Shown here in pieces: positions 34,817 through 43,982 of a DNA stretch of 64,000 bases. The translations under genes were made by a program, and so were the position numbers. The DNA is taken from NCBI RefSeq assembly GCF_003610235.1, contig NZ_RAPR01000001.1, positions 6,076,001-6,140,000 of the forward strand, written 5' to 3'. A model generated the notes under the pieces. It saw nothing but the letters and a program-made list of their open reading frames with translations, had not been told where the DNA came from and searched no databases. Source of the stretch: Catellatospora citrea. Lineage in GTDB: Bacteria > Actinomycetota > Actinomycetes > Mycobacteriales > Micromonosporaceae. Position 1 is the stretch's first letter. Each line of letters begins with the position of its first letter.

Positions 34817-35775
34817 TGTCGACGACGAATGAGATGACCCCGCCGGATCTGGCCACGCTGCAGGCACGTGCCGCGCAGCGGGCCGCGGACCGGGCCGGTG
34901 GTGCGGATCGGCTGCGCGGGCACCTGGTCTGCGACGGGCTGGTGCGCATCTACAAGACCGAGGGCGTCGAGGTGGTCGCGCTGCAGGGCCTGGACCTGGT
35001 GGTGGACCGCGGTGAGCTGCTGGCCATCGTCGGCGCGTCGGGCTCGGGCAAGTCGACGCTGCTGAACATCCTGTCCGGGCTGGACGTGCCGACGGCGGGT
35101 ATCGCCCGGGTGGGTGACTACGACCTGCTCACCATGAAGGCGGGGCGGCGGCTGTCGTACCGGCGGCGCATGGTCGGGTTCGTGTGGCAGCAGACCGGCC
35201 GCAACCTGCTGCCGTATCTGACCGCGCTGGAGAACGTGCTCACCCCGATGAAGCTGGCGGGCACGCGGTCCGGGCGGGCGGCCCGGCAGCGGGCGTATGA
35301 GCTGCTGGAGATGGTCGGGGTCGGGTACTGCGCGGACCGGCGGCCGGATCAGATGTCCGGTGGTGAGCAGCAGCGTGTCGCGGTGGCTTTGGCGGTGGCC
35401 AACGACCCCGAGGTGCTGTTCGCCGACGAGCCGACCGGTGAGCTGGACGAGTCGACGGCGGCGGACGTGTTCACCGCGTTGCAGACCATCAACGCCGAGC
35501 TGGGCGTGACCGTGGTGGTGGTGACCCACGACCCGAACGTGTCCACGCAGGTGCGCCGTACCGTGGCCATCCGTGACGGGCGGTTGGCCTCGGAGGTGCG
35601 CCGCAGCGCGCGGGCCACCGCCGACGGTGGCACGGAGCTGGTCAGCGAGGAGTACGCGGTGCTGGACCGGGCGGGCCGGATGCAGTTGCCGTCGTCGTTC
35701 GTGCAGGAACTGGAACTCAAGGACCGGGTGAAGCTGAACCTGGAGTCCGACCATGTGGAGGTGCGCCGTGGCTGA
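34816..35775 (+). CDS. ABC exporter ATPase with C-terminal extension
   Basis: A 319-residue MacB/LolD-class ATPase. Walker A is GASGSGKSTLLNIL, the Q-loop is GFVWQQTGRNLLPYLTALEN, the signature is MSGGEQQRVAVALAVAN, Walker B is VLFADEPTGELDE and the H-loop is VVVTHDPNV. There is an N-terminal extension of about 35 residues (ARAAQRAADRAGGADRLRGH) and a C-terminal tail of about 70 residues (YAVLDRAGRMQLPSSFVQEL, a SpoVT-like short beta unit) not present in the partner. The start overlaps the permease stop by one base. Confidence 0.85.
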   Translation: MSTTNEMTPPDLATLQARAAQRAADRAGGADRLRGHLVCDGLVRIYKTEGVEVVALQGLDLVVDRGELLAIVGASGSGKSTLLNILSGLDVPTAGIARVGDYDLLTMKAGRRLSYRRRMVGFVWQQTGRNLLPYLTALENVLTPMKLAGTRSGRAARQRAYELLEMVGVGYCADRRPDQMSGGEQQRVAVALAVANDPEVLFADEPTGELDESTAADVFTALQTINAELGVTVVVVTHDPNVSTQVRRTVAIRDGRLASEVRRSARATADGGTELVSEEYAVLDRAGRMQLPSSFVQELELKDRVKLNLESDHVEVRRG

Positions 35776-36445
35776 CGAGCTGGTCAGGGTGGAGAACATT
35801 TGCCGTGACTTCGGCCAGGGCGGCAAGGTCGTGCACGCGGTGCGCGACGTGTCGTTCACCGCCGGGCGCGGCGAGCTGGTGGCGGTCCGCGGCCGCTCCG
35901 GCGCGGGCAAGACGACACTGCTCAACATCATCGGCGGGCTGGACCGGCCCACCTCGGGCAAGGTCTTCATCGGTGGGCAGGAGGTCACCTCCGCGGCCGA
36001 GCAGCAACTGGTGACCCTGCGCCGCGACGTGGTCGGGTTCGTGTTCCAGTCGTTCGGGCTGGTGCCGATCCTGTCCGCGGCCGAGAACGTCGGCGTGCCG
36101 CTGCGGCTGGCAAAGGTCCCGCCGGCCGAGCGGGAGCAGCGGGTGGCGGTACTGCTGGAACTGGTCGGCGTCGGCGCGCACGCCAACCAGCGGCCCTACG
36201 AGCTGTCCGGCGGCCAGCAGCAGCGCGTCGCGGTCGCCCGGGCGCTGGCCAACGACCCGCAACTGCTCATCGCGGACGAGCCGACCGGCCAGCTCGACTC
36301 GGAGACCGGCCGCCAGATCATGGACCTGCTCCGCGCCCTGGTCCACGCCAGGGGCATGACCGCGCTGGTCGCCACCCACGACGCGGCACTGATGGAGATG
36401 GCCGACCGCGTCGTCACGCTACGTGACGGCGCACTGGTCCCCTGA
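35768..36445 (+). CDS. ABC exporter ATPase (LolD/MacB type)
   Basis: A 225-residue compact ATPase: Walker A GRSGAGKTTLLNIIGGLD, Q-loop VVGFVFQSFGLVPILSAAEN, signature LSGGQQQRVAVARALAN, Walker B LLIADEPTGQLD, H-loop VATHDAALM. GTG 35768 with GGAGG at 35757-35761 is preferred; it overlaps the previous gene by eight bases. Two different ATPases and two different permeases in one operon suggest a heteromeric exporter. Substrate unknown; lipoprotein, peptide or antibiotic export are the usual jobs. Confidence 0.87.
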   Translation: MADELVRVENICRDFGQGGKVVHAVRDVSFTAGRGELVAVRGRSGAGKTTLLNIIGGLDRPTSGKVFIGGQEVTSAAEQQLVTLRRDVVGFVFQSFGLVPILSAAENVGVPLRLAKVPPAEREQRVAVLLELVGVGAHANQRPYELSGGQQQRVAVARALANDPQLLIADEPTGQLDSETGRQIMDLLRALVHARGMTALVATHDAALMEMADRVVTLRDGALVP

Positions 36446-36455
36446 CCCTGGCGGA

Positions 36456-36494
36456 CAGTCGGCGGCCGTCCCAGCGCGGCGCGGCCGCCGACTG
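36456..36494 (+). terminator. Terminator of the exporter operon
   Basis: A perfect 13-bp stem (CAGTCGGCGGCCG 36456-36468, CGGCCGCCGACTG 36482-36494) with a 13-nt loop starts 10 nt after the stop codon of the last ATPase. No T tract. Confidence 0.6.
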
Positions 36495-36696
36495 ATCCGG
36501 GCAACGATGGCGCTCATAGCGATCAAAGCTAGCGAGCTTCTTCGATCATTGGCGGGCAAACCTGCTCCACAATTGCCCCGCATCAATGAGTCAACTCAAC
36601 CTTGATCGTTACGTGCCAGCACGCTGCCCCTGGTCGGCGGCCTGTGCTTGACGGGACTTGGCGCAGAGCGATCTTCCTTGGGCGGGAAGGGCTGGC

Positions 36697-38732
36697 ATGG
36701 GGGTTACGCGCCGTCCTGTGGCGGACGCGGTGAAGAAAATATCCATATCGGTTTCTAATGGGTTCCTGACATTTTCTGGCGACGATCCGGGCATGAAATG
36801 GAACAGCACCACGCTCCTGATGGGAGCGATCGGGTTCGGCATGATTGCTGTGCCGACATCGGCGGCTGCGGCAACGGTGCCGGTGGCAGGTCTGCGCATC
36901 GGTCAGAGCGACATCTTCCTGCCCAACATCGACGACGATGCGGGAGGCTGCCGCTCGCGTGCCCGGCAGCTCGCCGCCGATGCCGTCCCGCGTGAGGAGG
37001 CCAATGAAGGGCGGTTCCAGGTACGCAAGGAGGAGCTGAGTCAAGAACCCGACCAGGAGAACGCCGAGCGGGAGTTCGCGGAACTGCGTCGCGCGCACCA
37101 GTGGGAGCAGAACCAGGCCGATCGGGACATGGCGGCGTGCAACGACGCGGCGGACACGGTGGTGAACGGGCCCGAGGACGAGACGGATCTGGCCCGCCTG
37201 CGGATCGCGGCATGGACCGGGGCACCGGATTCCGCCGCCGGTCGCCTGACGGTGTCGGCGGAAGCGGTCGAGCACGTGCGTCTGTTCATCAAGCGTGGGC
37301 AGTGGGAGCTGGTGACCGGACAGACCGTAATTTCCGGTCGGGAGCTGCGGCAGGGAGCCGAGTTGGGCATCGAGGGTCGAGACGTGGTACGGGACCGGGC
37401 GGTGTGGGACGGCCGCGCCGGGGTGACACTCACCGTCACCGCCGGCAGGCGCGTTGCGCAAGGCACGGTCCAGCTGCGTGAGGCACCGGTGCTGACCCAG
37501 GTCAACACACAGCGGCTGCAGGCGATTCTCGCCACGGGTCCCAGCGCGGACAGCAATGTTCAGCAATGGCATGCCGTGGTGAACAGCGCAGCGCAGCCGA
37601 CAGGCGGGCTGCGCGAACTGGACGTGCAGACCGAATGGATGCAGGATCTGTTCGAACCCGCCTACACCTCGATGCCGGGTCCCGACGGCCGCCCGCACGG
37701 CATTCGGGTGCTGATCAAGACGGCCAACGACACCCACCGGGTGAGCGCCCGCGTCGTGTTCACCGACCTGGCCGGGCCGGGCGTGGCCGCCCTGCACATC
37801 GGGCATGAGCCGGTGGTGGACGAGGACGGTGGCAACAGCTACGACACGTACGACTCGATGGGCAACCTGGAGACGATCCCGCCGACTCCGGGCCATCCCT
37901 CCGGCCAGATCATCGTGGGCGGTGACGGGGTCGCGGGAAGCCCTGCCGGGCCCGCCAAGGAACTGCTCGGCCTGCTGAGGGCGCAGCGGGGTATCCAGGA
38001 GGTGACACGCTCGACTCCTCCTGGCTGGAGGTCGGCCACGTCGACGAGTTCGTCCAGTTCGTGCCCGCACCGGGCAGCCGGCTCGGCTGGCGGGCCGTGG
38101 TCGCCGATCCTGACGCCGGGATGGGGATGCTGCGTGAACTCCAGGGCAGCGGACACGGCGCGCAGCCGTTGCACGCCGATCTGCCCGCCCTCGAATGGCC
38201 GTACGACGACAAGGCCGACCTGCGCTCCATCAATGAGTTCCTGGCCGACGAGCAGTTCGTGGACACGAACAGGATCTCCGGCCGCCGCATCGCCGCCAAC
38301 ATCGACGTCCTCAAGCGGGAGGCCGGGCTGACCGACGGCGACATCGCGCGAGTGCCGATGCTCTACACCGCCCGAACCATCGACTACCTCATCGCGAAGA
38401 CGGCGATCACCGGGATGGAGCCCGGCCCGGCGCGGGACAAGGCCATCGCCGAGCTCGACGCCATGCGAAAGGCGGGGGCGGAGACGCCCAACCCGGTGAA
38501 CGGGCTGGTGCTGGCGGGTGGCGAGTACGTCGCCCCCCGACCGTACGGTCCCGTCGTCGGCGGCAAGGACGTGTTCATGACCTCCACCACGAAGGCGTTC
38601 GCGCTCACCGGCCATCATGTCACCTATATCAATGATCTCGTCACCCACTTCAGCGAGGGCGAGATCCACTGCGCGACGAACATCCTGCGCGACGTGTTCA
38701 GCTCCGACTCCCGCTGGTGGCAGCACGGCTAA
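36697..38732 (+). pseudogene. Secreted protein-arginine deiminase family protein, one frameshift
   Basis: A PAD-type enzyme would convert peptidyl-arginine to citrulline. An export signal (STTLLMGAIGFGMIAVPTSA) follows either ATG 36697 (GGGAAGGG upstream) or ATG 36793. Then come IFLPNIDDDAGGC, an acidic insert, and AACNDAADTVVNG. Catalytic residues are all encoded: Asp in TEWMQDLFEPAY, His and Asp in GHVDEFVQFV, Cys in GEIHCATNILRD. The reading frame shifts near 38003: DSSWLEVGHVDE lies in a different frame from the upstream part. One missing base in GAGGTGACACG would restore it, so this is either a recent mutation or a sequencing error. Length after repair is about 646-678 residues. Confidence 0.75.
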
Positions 38733-38967
38733 CGATCTTGTGCGTAATGCGGCAAGGTGTCGGGTGGATGCGACGCCGCCGATGTCACACTTTCGCACTA
38801 CTCCGGCGCGCCTGCGCAGTTCAGCGGCATGCGGACCGCGGCACGGCCGAGTCATCCGTAAGCCGCGTAGGTGCGTTCGCCCGTCAAGTGAACTGGAAGT
38901 CATTGTTCACAACGAGGTGAGTACCCTCGCCGCGAGTACCGACCGCTGTGGTCGGCTCACTGACTGC

Positions 38968-39005
38968 GCTTCCGTCCCCCTCGCCATGGCGAGGGGGACG
39001 GAAGC
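38968..39005. repeat. 38-bp perfect palindrome upstream of the SDR gene
   Basis: Two 19-base arms (38968-38986, 38987-39005) are exact reverse complements with no spacer, centred on CCATGG. In RNA it would fold into a very stable hairpin 35 nt before the SDR start. Terminator for the deiminase gene, attenuator or protein-binding site are possible. The rest of 38733-39039 shows no gene. Confidence 0.75.
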
Positions 39006-39039
39006 AACTTGGTTTCAGGCAGTAGAGAGTGAGCATGTT

Positions 39040-39735
39040 GTGAGAATTCTCGTCGTGGGCGCCACCCAGGGCATCGGTCATGCGTTGGCCGGCGAGTATG
39101 CCAGGCGGGGCAACGAGGTGATCATCACCGGCCGGACCGCGGAACGGGCCACCGCCGAGGCGGCGCGGCTCGATGCCGAGACCGAGGGCTTCGTGTCTGG
39201 ACTGGCGCTCGATCTGTCCCGGCCAGACTCGGTGGCGGACGCGCTGAGCACCGTCGGGCGAGTGGACCGACTGGCTGTCGCCGGGATGATCCGAGACAAC
39301 AACACCGTGGCATCATTCGGGGTCCCGGAGGCGGTGACCCTGGCAACTACCAAGATCGTCGGCTATGCGGCGGTGGCTGCGGTTCTGAAAGACCGCCTCA
39401 CACCGGACGCCGCCGTGCTTCTGTTCGGCGGGATGGCGAAGGACCGGCCCTACCCGGGCTCCACCGTGCTGTCCACCGTCAACGCCGCGATGGTCGGTTT
39501 GGTGCGCACCTTGAGCGTCGAGCTCGCCCCGGTGCGGGTCAATTCGATCCACCCGGGCGCGGTCGCAGACAGTCCCGCCTGGGTGGACAAGCAGGCTGCT
39601 CTCGAGCCCGCGCGCAAGATCTCGCTGACCGGAGCGCTACCGACCGTGCAGGACATCGTCGACGGATGCCTCTTCCTGCTCGAGAACGCGGCGGCCAATG
39701 GCGTCAACCTCACCCTCGATGCCGGACAGGCGTAG
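39040..39735 (+). CDS. Atypical short-chain dehydrogenase/reductase
   Basis: A 231-residue Rossmann protein. The NAD(P) site is VVGATQGIGHAL, then ITGRTAERA and LALDLSRPDS. The end SVELAPVRVNSIHPGAVADS and GVNLTLDAGQA is typical of the family. The usual catalytic set is missing: the Ser strand reads VLLFGGMAKD, and the Y-x3-K position reads L-S-T-V-N in STVLSTVNAAMVGL. It may be a binding protein or use other residues. GTG 39040 is the only good start; the ribosome site is weak. Confidence 0.75.
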   Translation: MRILVVGATQGIGHALAGEYARRGNEVIITGRTAERATAEAARLDAETEGFVSGLALDLSRPDSVADALSTVGRVDRLAVAGMIRDNNTVASFGVPEAVTLATTKIVGYAAVAAVLKDRLTPDAAVLLFGGMAKDRPYPGSTVLSTVNAAMVGLVRTLSVELAPVRVNSIHPGAVADSPAWVDKQAALEPARKISLTGALPTVQDIVDGCLFLLENAAANGVNLTLDAGQA

Positions 39736-39789
39736 TACACCGTCCGCCCCATGCGCCCGCCGCCCTGCTCTGCCGACCTCCGACGTCGG

Positions 39790-40270
39790 AGCGGGGCGGC
39801 GGGACTGAACACCGGCACCAACCAAGGTCATCGCTCTGGCGGCGCACCGGCCGGCAGATGATGACGACGGTCCCGCCGGGACGCAGCAGTTCATAGCTCG
39901 CTGCCAAGATCTGGGCGAACCCATCGAGCAGGCGCGACCCTCTCGCATAGGCGAGATTGCCGGCTTCCTTGTCCCCGTGACGATGGTCCCTTTTACGAAC
40001 CCCCGAACTCGTTGCCCGAACGAGGCCGTGAGTCCCCGCGCCGGTGCGGCGGACAGGTGAGCACGAGGCTCACCTGTCCGATCGCAGACGCGGGTACCAG
40101 ATCGAGCAAGCGGGTGGCGTCGCCGGTGAGCACCTTCGCCGTGCCAGGCGCTGTCTGCGACGACGCCAGCGCGACGTTGGCTTCGGCCGGGGTGGTGAGC
40201 CGGGGCTCAATGTCCACTCCGATCCCCTGTCGGCCCAGGTGCACAGCCTCCACGAGAGTGGGGTCCGACC
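39790..40270 (-). pseudogene. Decayed DNA/RNA methyltransferase
   Basis: The minus strand has TLVEAVHLGRQGIGVDIEP (SAM-binding start), VLTGDATRLLDLVPASA and LVLTCPPHR, a degenerate form of the TSPPY catalytic motif. After a frameshift near 39993 it continues DHRHGDKEAGNLAYARG, RLLDGFAQILAASYELLRPG and VVIICRPVRR. This order matches SAM-dependent DNA methylase or TRM11-like proteins. The N-terminus is gone and the C-terminus runs into unrelated sequence, so it is a relic. Confidence 0.6.
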
Positions 40271-40281
40271 TTGGGCATGAA

Positions 40282-40320
40282 ATGGCCCGGTGACGTCATG
40301 GGGAAACGTCACCGGGCCAT
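40282..40320. terminator. 15-bp perfect hairpin
   Basis: Arms 40282-40296 and 40306-40320 (ATGGCCCGGTGACGT and its exact reverse complement) with a 9-nt loop. It stands between the methyltransferase relic and the downstream gap. A bidirectional terminator is the simplest reading; a mobile-element end is possible. Confidence 0.55.
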
Positions 40321-40842
40321 CGACCCACGCTGGGCTGCCACCGTGCAGCGTAGGGCGAGGAAGGGCCGTTGGCAGCTGCCTCCGCCGCCGGCCCTGTCTA
40401 GGCCCCAATCCGGTTCGGGTGTCGGAGACCGGTCGAGGTTGGCTCTCTCGGAGTTCAGAGACAGCTGCTCAATGGGTCAGCGCGAATGTCGGCCCGTGAG
40501 GTCTCTCGATCCGGCACCCACAAGCAAGTACGTGATGGGTGACGCAGCAGTTCACGTCCACAGCTGTTGTGTCCGATATCCGCAACGTTCAGCTCCGGGG
40601 CCATCGAGCGGCCCAGCAGTACCGGCACGTTTGCACTGCTGGGCCGACGTCTTGCCCTTGACGAAGGGACCGACCCGGTGAAGGTCAACGGGTCGATTGT
40701 CCGGACAAGACAGACGCCGTTACCCCCGGCGCCGGGTCCCTCCGAGGACCTATCCACATCTACGTGCCGCCCGCCTCGCCTGTTCAATTGACTTGTAGGG
40801 CCAAGGTCACCTGCGCGATCATGACGGAGGTCGGGGTACCGG
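40321..40842 (+). other. Intergenic segment
   Basis: About 520 bases without a convincing gene on either strand. Codon pattern and composition do not favour any frame. Confidence 0.4.
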
Positions 40843-43086
40843 TCAGCGCCACCAGGGCCGGCGGCGTTGGGCGGCCAGGGCGCGGGTTGGCGCGATCAGG
40901 TCGGCGAGGTGAAGTTCGAGGTGGCGCAGGTGTTCGGCGACCCAGCGCCGGCGCAGGCGTTGCAGGGGCGTGCCACCGGGCCCGTCGTTCGTGTGGGGCG
41001 AGGGCGGGGTCAGCGGCGGGGGCAGGGTGCCGTGCGGGTGGCCGAGGTGTGTGCCCACGTCCGCGTAGAAGGCCGCGAGTTCGTCGGCGTGGCGGATCAG
41101 CGGGCCGCTGTTCGGGTCGGACGAGCCCACGCGCGGGGTGAGCGCGTCCAGTGAGTCCGCGATCGACCGCAGGCGTGCGCCCGCGATCACCAGCCGCCAG
41201 AGATCGCGTCGATCCATCCGTTTGGAGCCGGGTTCGGCGAGGTAGCCGCGCATCGCGTCCTCCAGCCGCTGTCCCGCCGAGTCGACAGGTGCCGCCCGGG
41301 TTCGCGGTGCCGGGCCTGGGCCGAGAGCCCAGGACACGGCTTCGGTCAGGCGTAGCCCACCGTCACGGAACAGCTCGGCGATCTCGTCGCGGACGAGTTC
41401 ACCCGCACCGCGTGGCCACACCAGCAACCCCGCGAACAGGCTGACCAGGCAGCCGATCGCCATGCCCTGCAGCCAGCTCAGGCCTAGCGTCAGGTCCGCC
41501 GACGTGACGATGTCGTATTGCACGAGGATCGCGACGGTGAACCCGGCCTGACCGATGACATCAGGCAGGACGCCCGGGCCGTACGCGACGATGAAGATCG
41601 CGACGACGAGCACGAGCCAGTGCGCGTTCAGCGAGTCGCCGAGCACGGGCAGCAGGGCTACGCCGAGGGCCACCCCGGCTGCGGTGCCGAGGACCGCCTT
41701 GACGGCCGTGGTGCCGGTCGACATCGCGCTGGTGCGCAGCACGCTCAGCACGCCCAGTAGCACCCAGAAACCGCCCTGCATGCCGGAGAGATGCACGATC
41801 ATCACCGCTACAGAGAACGCGGCGGCACTCCGCAGAGCGTTGACGAGCCAGATCGAGCGCAGGTTGGCGTTGCGCAGCACGATTGCGGCTATTCCGGCGG
41901 GCGTCACCAACCGGCTCGGCGGCGGTCGGTCCCGGCGGGCCAGGCCGTGCAGTCGGCGTAGGTCCCGGCCTGCCGTGAGCGGGTCCGCGCGCCGGGTCGC
42001 GATGAGAACATCTTCGGCGAGGGCGTGCACGCAGTCTGCTGTGGTCTGGGCGTAGAACGCGACCACCAGTTCCGCCTCGTCGACCTCGCTGGCGGCCGGA
42101 CCGGTCAGCCGCGCGATGCTGTCGGCGCGGGTCTGCTCCAGCGAGCCCAGATCGGGATCGCCCTGGCCGCCCCGCAGCACCGCGGCGGTCTGGCGCAGCA
42201 CCTTCGCCGACGCCTCCAGCGGTGCCTGCTGGGTCGGTGGCGCGTCACGCAGGTCGCCGCATTGCTGGATCCCGTCGGTGACCAGACCCAGGCACCATTC
42301 GAGCCGGTGGACCGCCTGCGCCATCGCCTGCGCGGCGACGACCAGCCCACTCGGGCGGTACGGCGCCGACACGAAAAGGGCCATCATCCCGAACGTGGCG
42401 TCGGCGGCCGTCGCCCGCAACGCGGGCAGCGCCGCCCGCTGCCCGCCCGCCTCCAGCAGGTCGGCCAGGTCGGCGGCCGCGGTCGCCGTGGCCAGGCGCA
42501 GCTCAGCGCCCGGCGCGCGGGGCGCCGTCAACACCACGGCCAGACCTCCGATCACGGTGGCCAGCACCCATCCGGCCAACCGGGACCCGATGACGTCGGG
42601 AGGGGCCGCCGCTGAGACGGCGAGCAAGAACGGCAGCATCGCCGCGGCGGCGCCGGAGACGTCGTTGGGCCCGATCACGGCGGTGAAGTACGAGATGAAC
42701 GCGACCACCGCGGTGGCCACCGTGGCCGTGACCACCGAGAAGCCGGCCAGCGTGCCGATCACGATCAGCACCGTGCCCGCAGCGGTCAGGATCAGGTGCG
42801 CCACAGCCCGGTCGCGCCGGGTGCCACCGAACTCGGCCAGCACAAGGCTGGCGAAACCGCCGATCGCCGCGAAGTCGGCCACCTGCGGACCCAACACCAG
42901 CAGGCAGAACGCGAACATCGCCGGCACCAGGACCGCGGCACGCACCGCGCGTACCGCCGCCGCCGGCGACCACAGCCTGAGAAACCATGATCGCGCCCCG
43001 GGCGTCCCCGGTGTTGTCCGTCCGCCGTCCGTCCGACCGGCGGTGTGACTTCGCGACGTGACGAGGCGTTCGCTGCGCTCTGCCAC
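40843..43086 (-). CDS. FUSC-family membrane protein (aromatic acid/fusaric acid exporter-like)
   Basis: A 747-residue protein with two sets of about six membrane segments, each followed by a long helical cytoplasmic part, the layout of FUSC/YccS/AaeB-like proteins. The first set spans residues about 35-190 (LVPAMFAFCLLVLGPQV, LVLAEFGGTRRDRAVAHLIL, LLAVSAAAPPDVIGS). The second begins near LRSIWLVNALRSAAAFSVAV with GFWVLLGVLSVLRTSAMSTG and VLGTAAGVALGVALLP. GTG 43086 is chosen for a GGAGG about 11 nt upstream; the frame is open 440 bases further back in poor-looking sequence. Export of aromatic or toxic acids is the family role; substrate unknown. Confidence 0.75.
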   Translation of the reverse strand: MAERSERLVTSRSHTAGRTDGGRTTPGTPGARSWFLRLWSPAAAVRAVRAAVLVPAMFAFCLLVLGPQVADFAAIGGFASLVLAEFGGTRRDRAVAHLILTAAGTVLIVIGTLAGFSVVTATVATAVVAFISYFTAVIGPNDVSGAAAAMLPFLLAVSAAAPPDVIGSRLAGWVLATVIGGLAVVLTAPRAPGAELRLATATAAADLADLLEAGGQRAALPALRATAADATFGMMALFVSAPYRPSGLVVAAQAMAQAVHRLEWCLGLVTDGIQQCGDLRDAPPTQQAPLEASAKVLRQTAAVLRGGQGDPDLGSLEQTRADSIARLTGPAASEVDEAELVVAFYAQTTADCVHALAEDVLIATRRADPLTAGRDLRRLHGLARRDRPPPSRLVTPAGIAAIVLRNANLRSIWLVNALRSAAAFSVAVMIVHLSGMQGGFWVLLGVLSVLRTSAMSTGTTAVKAVLGTAAGVALGVALLPVLGDSLNAHWLVLVVAIFIVAYGPGVLPDVIGQAGFTVAILVQYDIVTSADLTLGLSWLQGMAIGCLVSLFAGLLVWPRGAGELVRDEIAELFRDGGLRLTEAVSWALGPGPAPRTRAAPVDSAGQRLEDAMRGYLAEPGSKRMDRRDLWRLVIAGARLRSIADSLDALTPRVGSSDPNSGPLIRHADELAAFYADVGTHLGHPHGTLPPPLTPPSPHTNDGPGGTPLQRLRRRWVAEHLRHLELHLADLIAPTRALAAQRRRPWWR

Positions 43087-43982
43087 CTCATCAGCGTCCT
43101 CCGGATCACTGCGGTACGCGGCCGGTTGACCGAAACCGTGCCTACCACCCTGAAACGGCCGCTCGCCGCGTAGGGACCTCTTCGTACACCTGATCGAACG
43201 GGGTCGGGTTGTGGCAAGTGGTGGGAGTGACGCTATGCGCGTCGACTGCTTCGGTGTTCGGCACGCCGGGTGTGATCGGATGCGCACGAAGGTTGTGACC
43301 AATGTCCTGCCGGTGAACCGGGAAGCTGACGGGCGCGTCAACCAGGTTGGTGCCCGGCTTGGTCGTACGGGTCGTTCCGGTCGGGCACCTCTTCCAAGGG
43401 GTTGGAAGGAGCCCGCGCCGTCGAACGGCTGCGGGACGCCCAGCTCGGAGGCGGGCTGGGGGCCGGTCCGATGTCTCGTGCGGTGCCATCGGACCGGCCA
43501 CTTGCCACTTCCGCGCTGCGCGCCCACCCAGGCCTTTCGCGCTGGCCGGCGGGGCCACAGACCGTCAGCCTTGAGCTCAATGCCAGGAAGATGAGTGTTG
43601 CCGCCGGTGGGGCCGCGTGTAGTCGAGGCGGCCCGGGTTGATGATCAGGACTCGCGCGTCGCGGTCTGGGTACCGTCGAAGGCTCCCGCGCTCTAGCGGG
43701 CGGGAACGAATGCGCCGCTGCTGTCACCTCACCTGGTGCCGCAGGTGAAGGGGATCGGCGTAGGCGTTGAGCCGCCCTTGTCCGTAGCCAGGTCTCGTTG
43801 ACTGGCCCGACCGCGACGGTCAGATTCACACATCGGCGGCAGTCCTACGCTCAGGCAGACCTCGTCGATGATCGGGCACGCCCGAACGCTCCTAGCGCGT
43901 CAGCAGATAGCAATCGATCCGATACCGTGTGTCGCCGGTCTCCGTTTAATGTTCATCCGCTGCGAATCGACGGGAGAGCGGT
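43087..43982 (+). other. Long gap with no identified gene
   Basis: Nearly 900 bases between divergent genes. Several open frames of 60-140 codons exist, but none has a ribosome site or recognisable sequence. The promoter of the operon starting at 43983 must be at its right end; the patch 43905-43960 is A/T-richer. No repeat was noticed. Confidence 0.45.

Noticed and set aside
43211..43594. 127-codon frame in the long gap
   Set aside because: No ribosome site, no similarity and competing frames on both strands; not supported.
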